DNA of 64,000 nucleotides from Chitinophaga agrisoli (GTDB taxonomy: Bacteria; Bacteroidota; Bacteroidia; Chitinophagales; Chitinophagaceae): assembly GCF_008386695.1 (NCBI RefSeq), contig NZ_VUOC01000003.1, positions 170,419 to 234,418 of the forward strand, written 5' to 3'. The notes under the pieces were generated by a model that saw nothing but the letters and a program-made list of their open reading frames with translations, did no database searches and had not been told where the DNA came from. The position numbers were made by a program, and so were the translations under genes. Shown piece by piece: positions 1 through 8,739 of this stretch (its first letter is position 1; every line of letters begins with the position of its first letter).

Positions 1-2
1 GC

Positions 3-443
3 GACCGCCTGGAAGGGTACAAGGCCGCGCTCAGCGCCAACAATATGTCCATAGAGGATGACCTTATCTATAATGGAAATGTATCTATTGAGGCCGGCCG
101 CCAGGCCATCCGCCATTTCCTGGAATTATCCAACCCGCCTGATGCGGTATTTGCCGTAGAGGATTTCTCCGCCCTGGGGGCCATTAAGGAGCTGAAGGAC
201 CGGCAGATCATCATTCCCGCCGACTTTGGCGTGGTGGGTTTTGCTAATGAAGCCTTTGGCGAGCATATTACCCCCAGCCTCAGCAGTATTGACCAGCAAA
301 CGGTACAGATGGGAAAAGAAGCTTTTAAGCTCCTGCTGGAGCTGATAGAGGAGGGAAAAGGAGCTGTGAAATATAATACCAAGTCTAAGATCATCCTGGA
401 ACCGGTACCGGTATTCCGGCAATCCAGCCAGCGCAGGGGGTAG
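3..443 (+). CDS. LacI-family transcriptional regulator, C-terminal part (cut by window edge)
   Basis: The frame is open to the left edge and reads DRLEGYKAAL before the first Met at position 45, so this is the tail of a longer gene. RLEGY..AL, then DAVFAVEDFSALGAIKEL and FGVVGFANEAFGEHITPSLSSI, are typical of the periplasmic-binding-protein-like effector domain of LacI/PurR repressors. The N-terminal helix-turn-helix lies outside the window. The gene runs toward galK, 302 bases upstream of it on the same strand, and two LacI-type palindromes sit in front of galK, so control of galK by this protein is a reasonable inference. The effector sugar cannot be told from the sequence. Confidence 0.9.
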   Translation, partial: DRLEGYKAALSANNMSIEDDLIYNGNVSIEAGRQAIRHFLELSNPPDAVFAVEDFSALGAIKELKDRQIIIPADFGVVGFANEAFGEHITPSLSSIDQQTVQMGKEAFKLLLELIEEGKGAVKYNTKSKIILEPVPVFRQSSQRRG

Positions 444-642
444 GGGCTGCTGTCAGACCGCCCTCACGTCATCTACCATACCGGTTTCCGGCGCTTCCTT
501 CCAACATGCTCGCCACCGCCTTCTTCCACTGTGGCCCATCTACAGCCCGGCATCGCCTCCGGCCAGCCGCCATGCGCCGCTGCTGCTCCCGCTTCCCCCC
601 GCGCCCTTCTTCCGCTGCCGCCGCCTCCGCCCAAAAATTCCC
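444..642. other. Intergenic, pyrimidine-rich, no gene seen
   Basis: Between the LacI-type gene and the galK promoter. The plus strand is C-rich and low in complexity (runs of CCGC, CTTCC and CTGCTG), and short frames through it look non-coding. No clear terminator hairpin with a T-run was seen. Confidence 0.6.
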
Positions 643-673
643 TTTGCAATACCAAAGTAATCGATTACTTTTA
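643..673 (+). promoter_or_regulatory. Bacteroidota-type promoter for galK
   Basis: TTTG at 643-646, a 19-base spacer, then TACTTTTA at 666-673. This matches TTTG-N19-TAnnTTTG except for the last base. The predicted start is near 680, leaving a leader of about 65 nt before galK. The 654-671 palindrome lies across the spacer and the -7 element, so a bound repressor would block polymerase. Confidence 0.65.
654..671. promoter_or_regulatory. LacI-type operator O1, perfect 18-bp palindrome
   Basis: AAAGTAATCGATTACTTT is its own reverse complement. A central CG flanked by AAT/ATT is characteristic of LacI-family operators. It overlaps the galK promoter and lies beside a LacI-family gene, which supports autogenous or local repression. 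Confidence 0.8.
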
Positions 674-713
674 TTCCCATTCCGTTTACTTTAAAACTAT
701 TGGTACTATTAAC

Positions 714-725
714 GTAATCGATTAC
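714..725. promoter_or_regulatory. LacI-type operator O2 in galK leader
   Basis: GTAATCGATTAC repeats the inner 12 bases of O1, 57 bp away centre to centre and 20 bp before the galK start codon. Two copies suit cooperative binding, looping or a roadblock; which applies is inference. Confidence 0.75.
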
Positions 726-745
726 CGTAAACTAATCAGTTCCAC

Positions 746-1936
746 ATGCAATCACCAGACATACAGCCTGCCATCCACGAGTCTTCCAGCCCGGCAGCGG
801 CCCTCCAGGCATTTTGTGAAGCGAATTTTGACGCCGCTCCCCTGATCGTACGCGCCGCCGGCCGTATTAACCTCATTGGCGAGCACACGGACTATAATAA
901 CGGTTTTGTACTCCCTGCAGCCATCGATAAAGCCATTTACCTCGGCATTATCAAACGTAACGACCGTCAGCTACGTTTCCATGCGCTGGATATGGACGAT
1001 CATTACAGCGGTAGCCTGGATGACCTGCAGCCGTCCCCCCGCCACTGGCCAGACTACCTGCTGGGCGTAGTACAACAGCTGCAGCAGCGCGGCTACCCCA
1101 TAGCCGGCTTCGAATGTGCTTTTGGCGGCAACATTCCTCAGGGCGCCGGCCTTTCATCATCCGCGGCACTGGAATGCGCCGTGGTGTTTGCCCTTAACGA
1201 GCTGTTCGATCTGAAGATCTCTGACCTGGATAAGGCCCTCCTGGCACAGGCGGCAGAGAATAACTTTGTAGGCGTACGCTGTGGCATCATGGATCAGTTT
1301 GCGAGTATCTTTGGCAAACGCCAGCACCTTATTAAGCTGGACTGCGGCTTAATGCAGTATGAATATATCCCCTTCCGCTTTGATGATGTACGCCTGGTGC
1401 TGCTGGACACCCAGGTAAAACATTCACTGGCTTCTTCTGAATATAATACCCGCCGTGCAGAGTGTGAGCAGGGTGTTGCGTTGGTGAAGGCCCATCACCC
1501 GGAAGTAAACAGTTTAAGGGATGTAAGTCTGGCCATGCTGGATGAATATGTAAAACCGGGCCATGCCCTTACTTATAACCGCTGCCGTTATGTAGTGGAA
1601 GAGATCCAGCGGCTGCACGATGCCTGTAACGATCTGCTGAAAAACGACCTGGCCGCATTTGGCCGCCGTATGTTCGCCACGCATGAGGGCCTGGATAAAT
1701 TATATAATGTTAGTTGTGAAGAGCTGAACTGGCTGGTAGAAATGGCAGCATCACAGGAGGGCTTACTGGGCGCCCGTATGATGGGCGGCGGTTTTGGCGG
1801 TTGTACCATCAACATCGTAAATAAAGATGCGGTGCCGGAATTTATTGCACGGGCCAGCTACGGATATCAGCAACAATTCAATGTGCCATTAAACGCATAT
1901 GTTACCAATATTGAAGATGGATGTAGAACGATATAA
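746..1936 (+). CDS. galK: Galactokinase
   Basis: Phosphorylates galactose at C1 with ATP in the cytoplasm, the entry step of the Leloir pathway. The 396-residue protein has the family length and all the main signatures of the GHMP kinases: the galactokinase signature GRINLIGEHTDYN at residues 39-51, the phosphate-binding loop PQGAGLSSSAA at about 131-141, the catalytic Asp in GIMDQF at about 183, and the C-terminal GARMMGGGFGGCT motif. The ATG follows a promoter containing two LacI-type palindromes, so expression is probably repressed until a sugar inducer is present. The stop lies one base from the stop of the convergent receptor gene. No galT or mutarotase gene is in the window. Confidence 0.97.
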   Translation: MQSPDIQPAIHESSSPAAALQAFCEANFDAAPLIVRAAGRINLIGEHTDYNNGFVLPAAIDKAIYLGIIKRNDRQLRFHALDMDDHYSGSLDDLQPSPRHWPDYLLGVVQQLQQRGYPIAGFECAFGGNIPQGAGLSSSAALECAVVFALNELFDLKISDLDKALLAQAAENNFVGVRCGIMDQFASIFGKRQHLIKLDCGLMQYEYIPFRFDDVRLVLLDTQVKHSLASSEYNTRRAECEQGVALVKAHHPEVNSLRDVSLAMLDEYVKPGHALTYNRCRYVVEEIQRLHDACNDLLKNDLAAFGRRMFATHEGLDKLYNVSCEELNWLVEMAASQEGLLGARMMGGGFGGCTINIVNKDAVPEFIARASYGYQQQFNVPLNAYVTNIEDGCRTI

Positions 1937-1937
1937 C

Positions 1938-3998
1938 TCAAAACAACACATCCACGCCGCCAAAATAACTCCGCTCCGGCGCCGGATTGTAGTAACGTGC
2001 GCCTACCGCATTCAGATCATTCCCTAGGCTGTAGGATTGATTCAGCATATTATCAGATCCCGCAAACACAGCCACTTTGCATTTGCCATGCATCGGCAGC
2101 TGCCATCCCACTTTACATTGCACCAGGTGATAGGAACGGGCAAAAGCGGTATTAGCGTCGTCCAGTGGAAGACGGTCCGTATAGTTATGCTGTCCAAACA
2201 GGTATACATTCGCTGGTAGCTGTATCAACAGGCTGTTCACGATCACCTGTTTGGGAACCCCGGTCAGCTGGTTGCCGGAAAAATCCTGGCCTGCGCTATT
2301 GTAATCGCTGAACCGGAAATGACTATAGGTATAGCTGCTTTGCCATTGTAATCCCCGCAGCAGGCCTTGATGCCGCGGCGTCACTATCCACAGCATACCC
2401 TGCGCCTCTACGCCCGTTTGACGAGTACCCCCAGCATTGGTGAAAAATTCCGTGCCATCGTCATGCAATTTTCTTACGATCGCGTGCTGCAGACGGTAAT
2501 AATATACAGAGGCGTCTATCCAGAAACGATTGTGGCGCCCGCTCATCCGCAGGCCTGCTTCATGGTTCCAGCCGTTCTCTGCCTGCAGGGTGTTGTTAAT
2601 GATGTTATCAGAAGCCCTTACTTCTGCAATAGCGGGGGTAGAGTAGCCGCGGCTAACTGTTACACGGGCGGCCAGTTCCGGCGTGATGAGGTAGGAGAGG
2701 GACAAACGCGGCATCAGCTGCGCGCTGAAGTTGCGGGTGCTGTCACCTTTAGTGGCGACCTCATTAAAATTATAACGGAAGTAGTTCAGACTAACAGCGG
2801 CCTCCCATATCCAGCGCTCATGCAGTCGCAGGCTTACGCTGGTAAAATAAAAATGTTGCTGTGCCCTCAGCTTATCGGCTGCCTGTACGGTATCCCGTTT
2901 ACCTGCCCGGTTGCCATAGTTGACAATATCAGAGCTGGTGACCTGCCATTCCAGTCCAGTATTCCAGGTAAGATGCAGATCGCTCTGGCCAATACGCTGG
3001 TCATGTAAAGAGATATAGGTACGCACGCCGGCGGTGTTCTCATCCCTTGCTTCATAATTGGTGATGAAAGGGTTCTCAAAATGCGTAGTAGCGCCAAACA
3101 CAGTGATCACATGTTTCCAGGCAGAGCTGATATTGGCTTCATGCACCAGTCCTCCCTGGAAGGTACGGTTATAGATGGCTGCCTGCTGTGTTTCCGCGCC
3201 TGGTAAAGTGGCAGTCGCCGGTCTTGCGGCCCGCGGGTTAGCCAGGGATTGGGCCAGGGTAAGACCACCGGGCGTGCGGTAACGGAGATCACTGTAAAAA
3301 GCCAGCAGTTTTAACTGGTTATGGGCATTATACTGCCACTGCTGCGCAGTTTGTACATAATATCTTTTCAGTGCGCTGTTAGCGCGGTATCCGTCAGACT
3401 GTTGGTAGGCCTGGTAAAGGCTTAACTGGTAAGGTCCCCATTGCTGCTGATAGCCGGCCTTTTCATGGAACAGGCCATAGGAGCCGCCCTGCACACCGGC
3501 CCTCAGATGGGTAGTATCCGCTGCTGTGCCTAAGGGATGTAATAATATGACACCGCCGGAGTTAGCCCCAAACAGGCTGCCATCAGGTCCCTTCAGGATC
3601 TCTGCGCTTTGTATGGCGCCAGGATCGGCCAGGTTCAGGTAAGTGTTGCCGCCGGCGTCTGTGAGCGGCATTTCATCCATATAGATCTTTACATTACGGA
3701 TGCCAAAAGGAGAGCGCAGCAGGCTGCCGCGTACAGAAAGGCGGTAGCTGCCAGGGGAACGTTCTTCCATCCGTACGCCTGGTACCGTATTCATGGCAGG
3801 CACAAGGGTAGCGCCAGGCTGTAGTTGAAATTGTTTGTTGCTGATCACACTGGTAGAAGTAGGCACCTGCAGCAGGTTCTGTTTATGCAAATAGGCTTCT
3901 ACCACGATTTCGTGGAGCTGATGTGTTGTGTCAATGGTCTGTGCGGTAAGGCCGGTTACGGGTAACAATGCCGTAAGCAATAGTATACTTAGTTTCAT
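1938..3998 (-). CDS. TonB-dependent outer-membrane receptor
   Basis: A 686-residue outer-membrane beta-barrel transporter powered by TonB. A signal peptide (MKLSILLLTALLPVTGLTAQ) is followed by HEIVVEA, probably the TonB box, then a plug domain with RLSVRGSLLRSPFGIRNVKI, DEMPLTDAGGN and IQSAEILKGPDGSLFGANSGG, and a barrel ending in an aromatic residue (Phe), as in most outer-membrane porins. There is no N-terminal carboxypeptidase-like extension and no SusD gene beside it, so it resembles siderophore or vitamin receptors more than SusC. The substrate is unknown. It faces galK tail to tail. An 868-base intergenic region lies upstream, and no clear promoter for this gene was found there. Confidence 0.92.
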   Translation of the reverse strand: MKLSILLLTALLPVTGLTAQTIDTTHQLHEIVVEAYLHKQNLLQVPTSTSVISNKQFQLQPGATLVPAMNTVPGVRMEERSPGSYRLSVRGSLLRSPFGIRNVKIYMDEMPLTDAGGNTYLNLADPGAIQSAEILKGPDGSLFGANSGGVILLHPLGTAADTTHLRAGVQGGSYGLFHEKAGYQQQWGPYQLSLYQAYQQSDGYRANSALKRYYVQTAQQWQYNAHNQLKLLAFYSDLRYRTPGGLTLAQSLANPRAARPATATLPGAETQQAAIYNRTFQGGLVHEANISSAWKHVITVFGATTHFENPFITNYEARDENTAGVRTYISLHDQRIGQSDLHLTWNTGLEWQVTSSDIVNYGNRAGKRDTVQAADKLRAQQHFYFTSVSLRLHERWIWEAAVSLNYFRYNFNEVATKGDSTRNFSAQLMPRLSLSYLITPELAARVTVSRGYSTPAIAEVRASDNIINNTLQAENGWNHEAGLRMSGRHNRFWIDASVYYYRLQHAIVRKLHDDGTEFFTNAGGTRQTGVEAQGMLWIVTPRHQGLLRGLQWQSSYTYSHFRFSDYNSAGQDFSGNQLTGVPKQVIVNSLLIQLPANVYLFGQHNYTDRLPLDDANTAFARSYHLVQCKVGWQLPMHGKCKVAVFAGSDNMLNQSYSLGNDLNAVGARYYNPAPERSYFGGVDVLF

Positions 3999-4167
3999 AA
4001 TGGATAGATAATTAACTACAACAGATCAAATAAGACCAGCGGTAATTTGTTATTACCTGGCTAATGTAGAAAATATTTTGCAGCTTATGTAAGCAGCGGC
4101 TGGTGCAGCCATACACGGCCCTTTACCATCTCCGCTATCAACATTTTAAAAAATTCTATTTCACTTC

Positions 4168-4198
4168 TTTGGAAATATAATTTAGCTACGTATATTTG
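4168..4198 (+). promoter_or_regulatory. Consensus Bacteroidota promoter
   Basis: TTTG at 4168-4171, exactly 19 bases, then TATATTTG at 4191-4198: a full match to TTTG-N19-TAnnTTTG. Transcription should start near 4203-4206. The nearest gene downstream (tonB) is 660 bases away, so this promoter probably serves the structured RNA that begins at once. Confidence 0.75.
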
Positions 4199-4203
4199 TC
4201 TAC

Positions 4204-4395
4204 CAATTCAGTAGAGTATTGGAATAACAAAATTACCACCACCCTGGAGTACTTGTCCGGCTTAGTGCTCCGGCAGTGTTGTCCCACCAGCAAAACACTG
4301 TCCGCCGGTAAATGACTAACAATAAATTATTGTTTTATGCAACGGTATCTGCATGTAATGGGTGAGGTGGTAACCAATCATTGTTCTTCTTATAA
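4204..4395 (+). ncRNA. Candidate structured non-coding RNA, family not recognised
   Basis: Starts at the predicted start site of a perfect promoter. A long-range stem can form between TTACCACC (4233-4240) and GGTGGTAA (4366-4373), extended by ATTGG (4218-4222) with CCAAT (4374-4378). Nested inside are GGAGTAC/GTGCTCC (4246-4252 with 4265-4271), CAGTGTT/AACACTG (4274-4280 with 4294-4300) and AACAATAA/TTATTGTT (4318-4334). There is no ORF. A single closed, branched hairpin of about 190 nt is in the size range of 6S-type RNAs, but I see no sequence signature of 6S, SRP RNA, tmRNA, RNase P RNA or a known riboswitch. A structured 5' leader of tonB is the alternative. The 3' end is uncertain. Confidence 0.45.
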
Positions 4396-4866
4396 AGATA
4401 GTGCCAGCAATGGCCGTTGTTGTAGCTAAGCGTTGTTTGCTGTAAATATATGCCCGGTAAGGCTTGCGGGAATGGCATGTTGCAAATTTATTGGTGGTAA
4501 ATTTTGTGTAATGTGCCTCCCGCGCCCCGTGGCATTATCTTTCCCTGCATGATCTTAAATATTTAACATTACAAATACTTCCTTTAGCAAGATAGGTGAG
4601 CCCGATCCGGATCTCAATCCGGGATGGTATTTTAGACCTTAGATGCAATTGTTGTTGCTTTTCCATAAAAAAATATCCGTTTTATAAATATCAGTTTATA
4701 TAGGACCGTAACCAATCTTTATTGTTACCCGTAGTAATTATTGTATGCCCGCAAAACCCCGATACAAGGCTGCTTTCATAGAGAAGTGGCCTTGTTGTTT
4801 GTAATTTTCTTTCATCATCGTATGGAAAGTTTTTTATGCAGCATCTAATTATAAAACGCTTATACC

Positions 4867-5706
4867 ATGATGACCTCAACCACAAACTCCGGGAACGATT
4901 TTCTTGATATCCTCTTTAATGAGCGCAACAAAGAGTACGGCGCTTACATATTACGCCGGAAATATGATCAGCGGGTACGCAATGCAATTATAGGCACCGC
5001 CTCAGTAGCTTTGGTGATCGTTGGCGGGTATGCGCTTAATAACCGTTTGATGGCTTCCAATAATTTAAACAGGCCGGCCCCGCCGCCAATCGAAACAGTG
5101 AAGCTGATGGATCCCAACATTGAACAGCCGGTAACGCCTCCTCCTCCGCCCCCTCCTCCGGCCGCTCCTGCGCCGCAGGTACATACAGAGCGGTTTGTGG
5201 TGCCCGTTATAGCAAGGAATGTAGCTGATGAGGATGTGCCGCCGCCTATGGATGAATTGCAGCATGCTGCGATTGGCGTCACGACTTCCGCCGGTGTAGA
5301 TGCAGATGAAGTGCCTGATTTTGGCAAGGCCGGTGGCTCTGGCGTGGTAACCCTTACAGAGCCCGCAAAAGAACCCAGACCGGAAGAAGTGTTTATTTTC
5401 GTAGAAATCCCGCCCACTTTTCCTGGTGGGAATGAAGCCTTGGCCCAATACCTCCGCAAGACTGTCCGCTACCCTAATCTGGCGGCTGAAAACGGCGTAT
5501 CTGGGAGGATATTTGTACAATTCGTGATCGATTATGAGGGAAATATAAAAGATGTAAAGACAGTAGGTAATCATGTGGGCGCCGGGCTCGAAGAAGAAGC
5601 TATGCGGGTGGTAAAGGCAATGCCCAAATGGAAACCTGGCAAGCAGAACGGCCGCTACGTATCTGTACAATTCAACCTCCCCATCGTCTTCCATCTCGAC
5701 AACTAA
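4867..5706 (+). CDS. tonB: Energy transducer TonB
   Basis: A 279-residue inner-membrane protein that passes proton-motive energy from ExbB/ExbD to outer-membrane receptors. The N-terminus has FLDILFNERNKEYGAYILRR, a stretch typical of Bacteroidota TonB proteins, and one membrane helix at about residues 38-55. A proline-rich periplasmic spacer (eight prolines in a row near residue 95) follows. The C-terminal TonB domain from about 180 includes FPGGNEALAQYLRKTVRYP, GRIFVQFVIDYEGNI and WKPGKQNGRYVSVQFNLPI. ExbB/ExbD are not in the window. The second Met (4870) is an equally good start. It probably serves the three TonB-dependent receptors nearby, though genomes of this group carry several tonB genes. 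Confidence 0.95.
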   Translation: MMTSTTNSGNDFLDILFNERNKEYGAYILRRKYDQRVRNAIIGTASVALVIVGGYALNNRLMASNNLNRPAPPPIETVKLMDPNIEQPVTPPPPPPPPAAPAPQVHTERFVVPVIARNVADEDVPPPMDELQHAAIGVTTSAGVDADEVPDFGKAGGSGVVTLTEPAKEPRPEEVFIFVEIPPTFPGGNEALAQYLRKTVRYPNLAAENGVSGRIFVQFVIDYEGNIKDVKTVGNHVGAGLEEEAMRVVKAMPKWKPGKQNGRYVSVQFNLPIVFHLDN

Positions 5707-5733
5707 TCTTATCTTCTTATTTGCGGGGACAAA

Positions 5734-5786
5734 AACGTGAAAGGCAGTGTTCTTATGGCCCATGGTGTGCATGGGCCTTTCACGTT
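5734..5786 (+). terminator. Large hairpin after tonB, probable terminator
   Basis: AACGTGAAAGGC (5734-5745) pairs with GCCTTTCACGTT (5775-5786). A competing inner stem GGCCCAT/ATGGGCC (5757-5763 with 5771-5777) shares part of the right arm. The following bases are pyrimidine-rich, with a T-run only 30 bases later. It ends 94 bases before the ppc start chosen here. Confidence 0.6.
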
Positions 5787-5880
5787 CATCTTACTCCCCC
5801 TTTACCAGACTTTCTTTTTTTGCTATAACCTTTCTGCTTTTATTCGTACTTTTCGACCGGGAATCAGCAAATCATTCAGC

Positions 5881-8460
5881 ATGGAAGCACCGGTTAACAA
5901 TACACTGCAGTTATTCAGGAACCTGGTAGGAACTAAGTTTCAGCTCTATAACAGCCTCTTTACTTCGTTACCCTTCCACCGGGTGGAGAAAACAGGCATC
6001 TTCCTGTCCCTGTTCCTGCTGCATTGTGAGGAGGGTTATCAAAAGGAACAAAGTCCCCAGGAAATACTCAACTCCTTCTTTGAACAATACACCACCTATA
6101 GGGATGAACAGCAGCAGCTGGACCTCTTATTCCGGTTCGTTCAGTATTCAGAACGACAGGTGGTGCTGTTTGATGCGCTGGAAGACGCGGCCTTCCGCGA
6201 GATCCACGATATGCAGGGCGCCGGCACCTTACGCCACCTGCAGTCAGAAGTAACGCAAAGCCGCAAGGAAGACCAGCTGGCAGAAAAGCTAAAGGATTTC
6301 TCCGTACGGCTGGTGCTTACCGCCCACCCAACACAATTCTACCCCGGTGAGGTGCTGGGCATCATCAATGACCTGTCCAGGGCCCTCATCAATGATAATA
6401 CCGCTCACGTAAATAGTTACCTGCAGCAGCTGGGCAGAACGCCCTTCTTTAAAAAGGAAAAGCCCACGCCCTATGACGAGGCCATCAGCCTGGTCTGGTT
6501 CCTGGAAAACATCTTTTACCAGGCAGCAGGCCGTACGGTCACCTATCTCAGATCACATTTCCCGGAAGCCGTAAGCACAGAGAATTCCCTGATCCGTATG
6601 GGCTTTTGGCCCGGCGGCGACCGCGATGGCAATCCCTTCGTAAAAGCGCCTACCACCCTTCAGGTGGCAGAGGCATTACGCGGCGCCATCATCAAATGTT
6701 ATTACCAGGATGTGCGCAAACTGCGCCGCCGCCTTACTTTCAAAGGCATCGAGAACGAGCTGGCCTCCCTGGAGCAGAAACTGTACAGCAACCTCTTTAT
6801 TCCCGGCCACCGTACAGACCTTAGCCGTAGCGAGATCCTGGATACACTGCTGCGCATACGCGATACGATACAACAACAACACAACGGTCTTTTTATAAAC
6901 CTGGTAGAAACCCTCATCAGCCGCGTAGAGCTGTTTGGGTTATTCTTCGCCTCCCTGGATGTGAGGCAGGACAGTTCTGTGCATAGCCCGCTGCTGGATG
7001 CCCTGGCAGAAGCAGGCGAAGTATTGCCAAAGAACTACACTTCCCTTTCTGAAGAGGAAAAGATAAAGGCCCTCATGCAGATCAGCAAACCGGCCAACAC
7101 CAATGTATTAAAAGACCCTCTGCATAAGGATACGCTGGAAACCATCAAGGCCGTGCAAACTATCCAGCAGGCCAATGGAGAAGAAGGCTGTAACCGTTAC
7201 ATCATCAGCCACAGCACCAGCGCACTGAATGTAATAGAGGTATATGCCCTGTTACTGCTGGGCGGCTGGAAAAAAGAGGCATTAACGGTGGATATTGTAC
7301 CCTTGTTTGAAACCATCGATGACCTGCGTGCAGCCGGTAACGTAATGCGGAGCCTTTATGAGAATGAAGGCTACCGTCAGCACCTGCAACGCCGTAATAA
7401 TAAACAGACCATCATGCTGGGCTTCTCCGACGGCACCAAGGATGGCGGTTACCTCATGGCTAACTGGAGCATCTACAAGGCCAAGGAAGAGCTCACAACA
7501 TTGTCCCGCGAGGCGGGCATCAATGTGGTCTTCTTTGACGGTCGTGGCGGCCCTCCCGGCCGTGGTGGCGGAAAAACCCACCAGTTCTACGCCTCCATGG
7601 GGCGTAATATTGCCAATAAAGAGATTCAGCTCACCATACAGGGCCAAACCGTAAGCTCCAACTTCGGTACAGTGGATTCTGCGCAGTTTAACCTGGAGCA
7701 GCTGGTACACGCCGGTATCTCCAATGAACTGTTCTCCTCCCGTGAGGTGACCCTGAGCGCGGAAGACGAAGCCCTGCTCCAGGCCCTGGCAGATGAGGGC
7801 TATCGCTCCTTTAACCAGCTAAAGCAACATCCCAATTTCCTGGACTACCTGGAACATACCAGCCCCCTGCGCTACTACGCAGAGGCTAACATAGGCAGCC
7901 GCCCCTCTAAACGCAACGCGGCGGCCAGGCTCAACCTGAACGACCTGCGGGCCGTGCCCTATGTAGGGGCATGGAGCCAGCTTAAGCAGAACGTGCCTGG
8001 TTTTTATGGGGTAGGGGCCGCCTTGCAGCAGCTGGACAAAGCCGGTAAATGGGAAGCCCTGGAACGCCTTTATGGCAATTCCCTCTTCTTTAAGACGCTG
8101 CTCGATAACTGTGAAATGGCCATGATCAAAAGCTACTTCCCCTTAACGGCCCACCTGGCTAAAGACCCGGTATATGGGCCGGTATGGAAGATGATCTACG
8201 AAGAGTTTGAGCTGACTAAGAAATACCTGCTGCGCCTCTCCGGGGCTACCTCCCTGATGGCGGATAGCCCGGTAGACCAGCTGTCCATCCAGATGCGGGA
8301 ACGTATAGTACTGCCCCTGGCTACCATACAACAGTATGCGCTTGGCCGTATCCGCGAGCTGGAACAGGAGGAAAACGCTAATGGTCATAAAGCGGTGTTT
8401 GAAAAGCTGGTAGTACGCTGTTCTTTTGGGATCATTAACGCCGGCAGAAATTCAGCCTGA
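5881..8460 (+). CDS. ppc: Phosphoenolpyruvate carboxylase
   Basis: Carboxylates PEP to oxaloacetate to refill the citric acid cycle. The 859-residue product is close to the usual length of about 880. It carries recognisable forms of the catalytic motifs: VLTAHPTQFYPGEV (usually VLTAHPTE), GFWPGGDRDGNPF (catalytic GGDRDGNP), GFSDGTKDGGYL (usually GYSDSNKD) and FFDGRGGPPGRGGGKTH (glycine-rich loop). The Gln after HPT and the shape of the loop mark a branch distinct from the E. coli enzyme. ATG 5881 is preferred over in-frame GTG 5737, because that extension would run through the tonB hairpin and has non-protein-like composition. It opens a block of central carbon genes on one strand. Confidence 0.93.
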   Translation: MEAPVNNTLQLFRNLVGTKFQLYNSLFTSLPFHRVEKTGIFLSLFLLHCEEGYQKEQSPQEILNSFFEQYTTYRDEQQQLDLLFRFVQYSERQVVLFDALEDAAFREIHDMQGAGTLRHLQSEVTQSRKEDQLAEKLKDFSVRLVLTAHPTQFYPGEVLGIINDLSRALINDNTAHVNSYLQQLGRTPFFKKEKPTPYDEAISLVWFLENIFYQAAGRTVTYLRSHFPEAVSTENSLIRMGFWPGGDRDGNPFVKAPTTLQVAEALRGAIIKCYYQDVRKLRRRLTFKGIENELASLEQKLYSNLFIPGHRTDLSRSEILDTLLRIRDTIQQQHNGLFINLVETLISRVELFGLFFASLDVRQDSSVHSPLLDALAEAGEVLPKNYTSLSEEEKIKALMQISKPANTNVLKDPLHKDTLETIKAVQTIQQANGEEGCNRYIISHSTSALNVIEVYALLLLGGWKKEALTVDIVPLFETIDDLRAAGNVMRSLYENEGYRQHLQRRNNKQTIMLGFSDGTKDGGYLMANWSIYKAKEELTTLSREAGINVVFFDGRGGPPGRGGGKTHQFYASMGRNIANKEIQLTIQGQTVSSNFGTVDSAQFNLEQLVHAGISNELFSSREVTLSAEDEALLQALADEGYRSFNQLKQHPNFLDYLEHTSPLRYYAEANIGSRPSKRNAAARLNLNDLRAVPYVGAWSQLKQNVPGFYGVGAALQQLDKAGKWEALERLYGNSLFFKTLLDNCEMAMIKSYFPLTAHLAKDPVYGPVWKMIYEEFELTKKYLLRLSGATSLMADSPVDQLSIQMRERIVLPLATIQQYALGRIRELEQEENANGHKAVFEKLVVRCSFGIINAGRNSA

Positions 8461-8739
8461 TTGCAGTTGTCAGAATTATTTAATAACTTCATAATACCTT
8501 TTCAGTTGAGTTCTTGAACGTCGTTCAATAACTTCATGCCTGCATTTACAACTGTATTTATTATTTTTTGTTCATTTTTGAATGATACGGGAATCTTTTT
8601 GTGAGCAATGAATGGTCGGCATATTGTCCATAAGGGCGCAATAATGACACATGATTCCGTGTTTTATACATCATAAATTTGGTAAATCGTAATACTATTT
8701 GTTCTAATTTTACGTCTACTTTCACCTTTACTTTTGCTT
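8461..8739. other. ppc-gnd intergenic with palindrome and direct repeat
   Basis: AT-rich and without an ORF. It contains a perfect inverted repeat TTGAACG-T-CGTTCAA (8514-8528), which could be a regulator site, and an 11-base direct repeat AATAACTTCAT (8482-8492 and 8527-8537) on either side of it. No full consensus promoter for gnd was found. Confidence 0.5.

Larger units (their letters stand above)
3999..4866. other. Long intergenic region holding a candidate RNA gene
   Basis: 868 bases without a convincing ORF. It contains a consensus promoter (4168-4198) followed by a strongly foldable stretch to about 4395. Further right there is a 6-bp hairpin, CCGGAT-CTCA-ATCCGG at 4607-4622, followed by a weak T-rich run. 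The last 200 bases before tonB are AT-rich and show no consensus promoter. Confidence 0.6.

Noticed and set aside
506-845. Short plus-strand ORFs between the LacI-type gene and galK
   Set aside because: Low-complexity C-rich frames; they run through the galK promoter and operators.
2367-3008. 213-codon plus-strand ORF inside the TonB-dependent receptor gene
   Set aside because: Antisense shadow of a clearly coding gene with recognisable plug and barrel motifs.
4233-4373. Cobalamin or TPP riboswitch for the receptor or tonB
   Set aside because: No B12-box or thi-box sequence is recognisable on either strand, and the fold belongs to a transcript reading away from the receptor gene.
5065-5772. 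235-codon minus-strand ORF opposite tonB
   Set aside because: It runs antisense to the proline-rich tonB region, where CCG/CCT codons remove stops on the other strand; its Arg-rich runs are the mirror of polyproline.
5737-5880. Extended N-terminus for PEP carboxylase starting at GTG
   Set aside because: The extension lies in the tonB hairpin and T-rich DNA and reads as unlike any PEP carboxylase N-terminus.
8482-8537. loxP-like ATAACTTC words
   Set aside because: Only 8-10 bases match and no 13-bp inverted arms with an 8-bp spacer exist; treated as a chance direct repeat.
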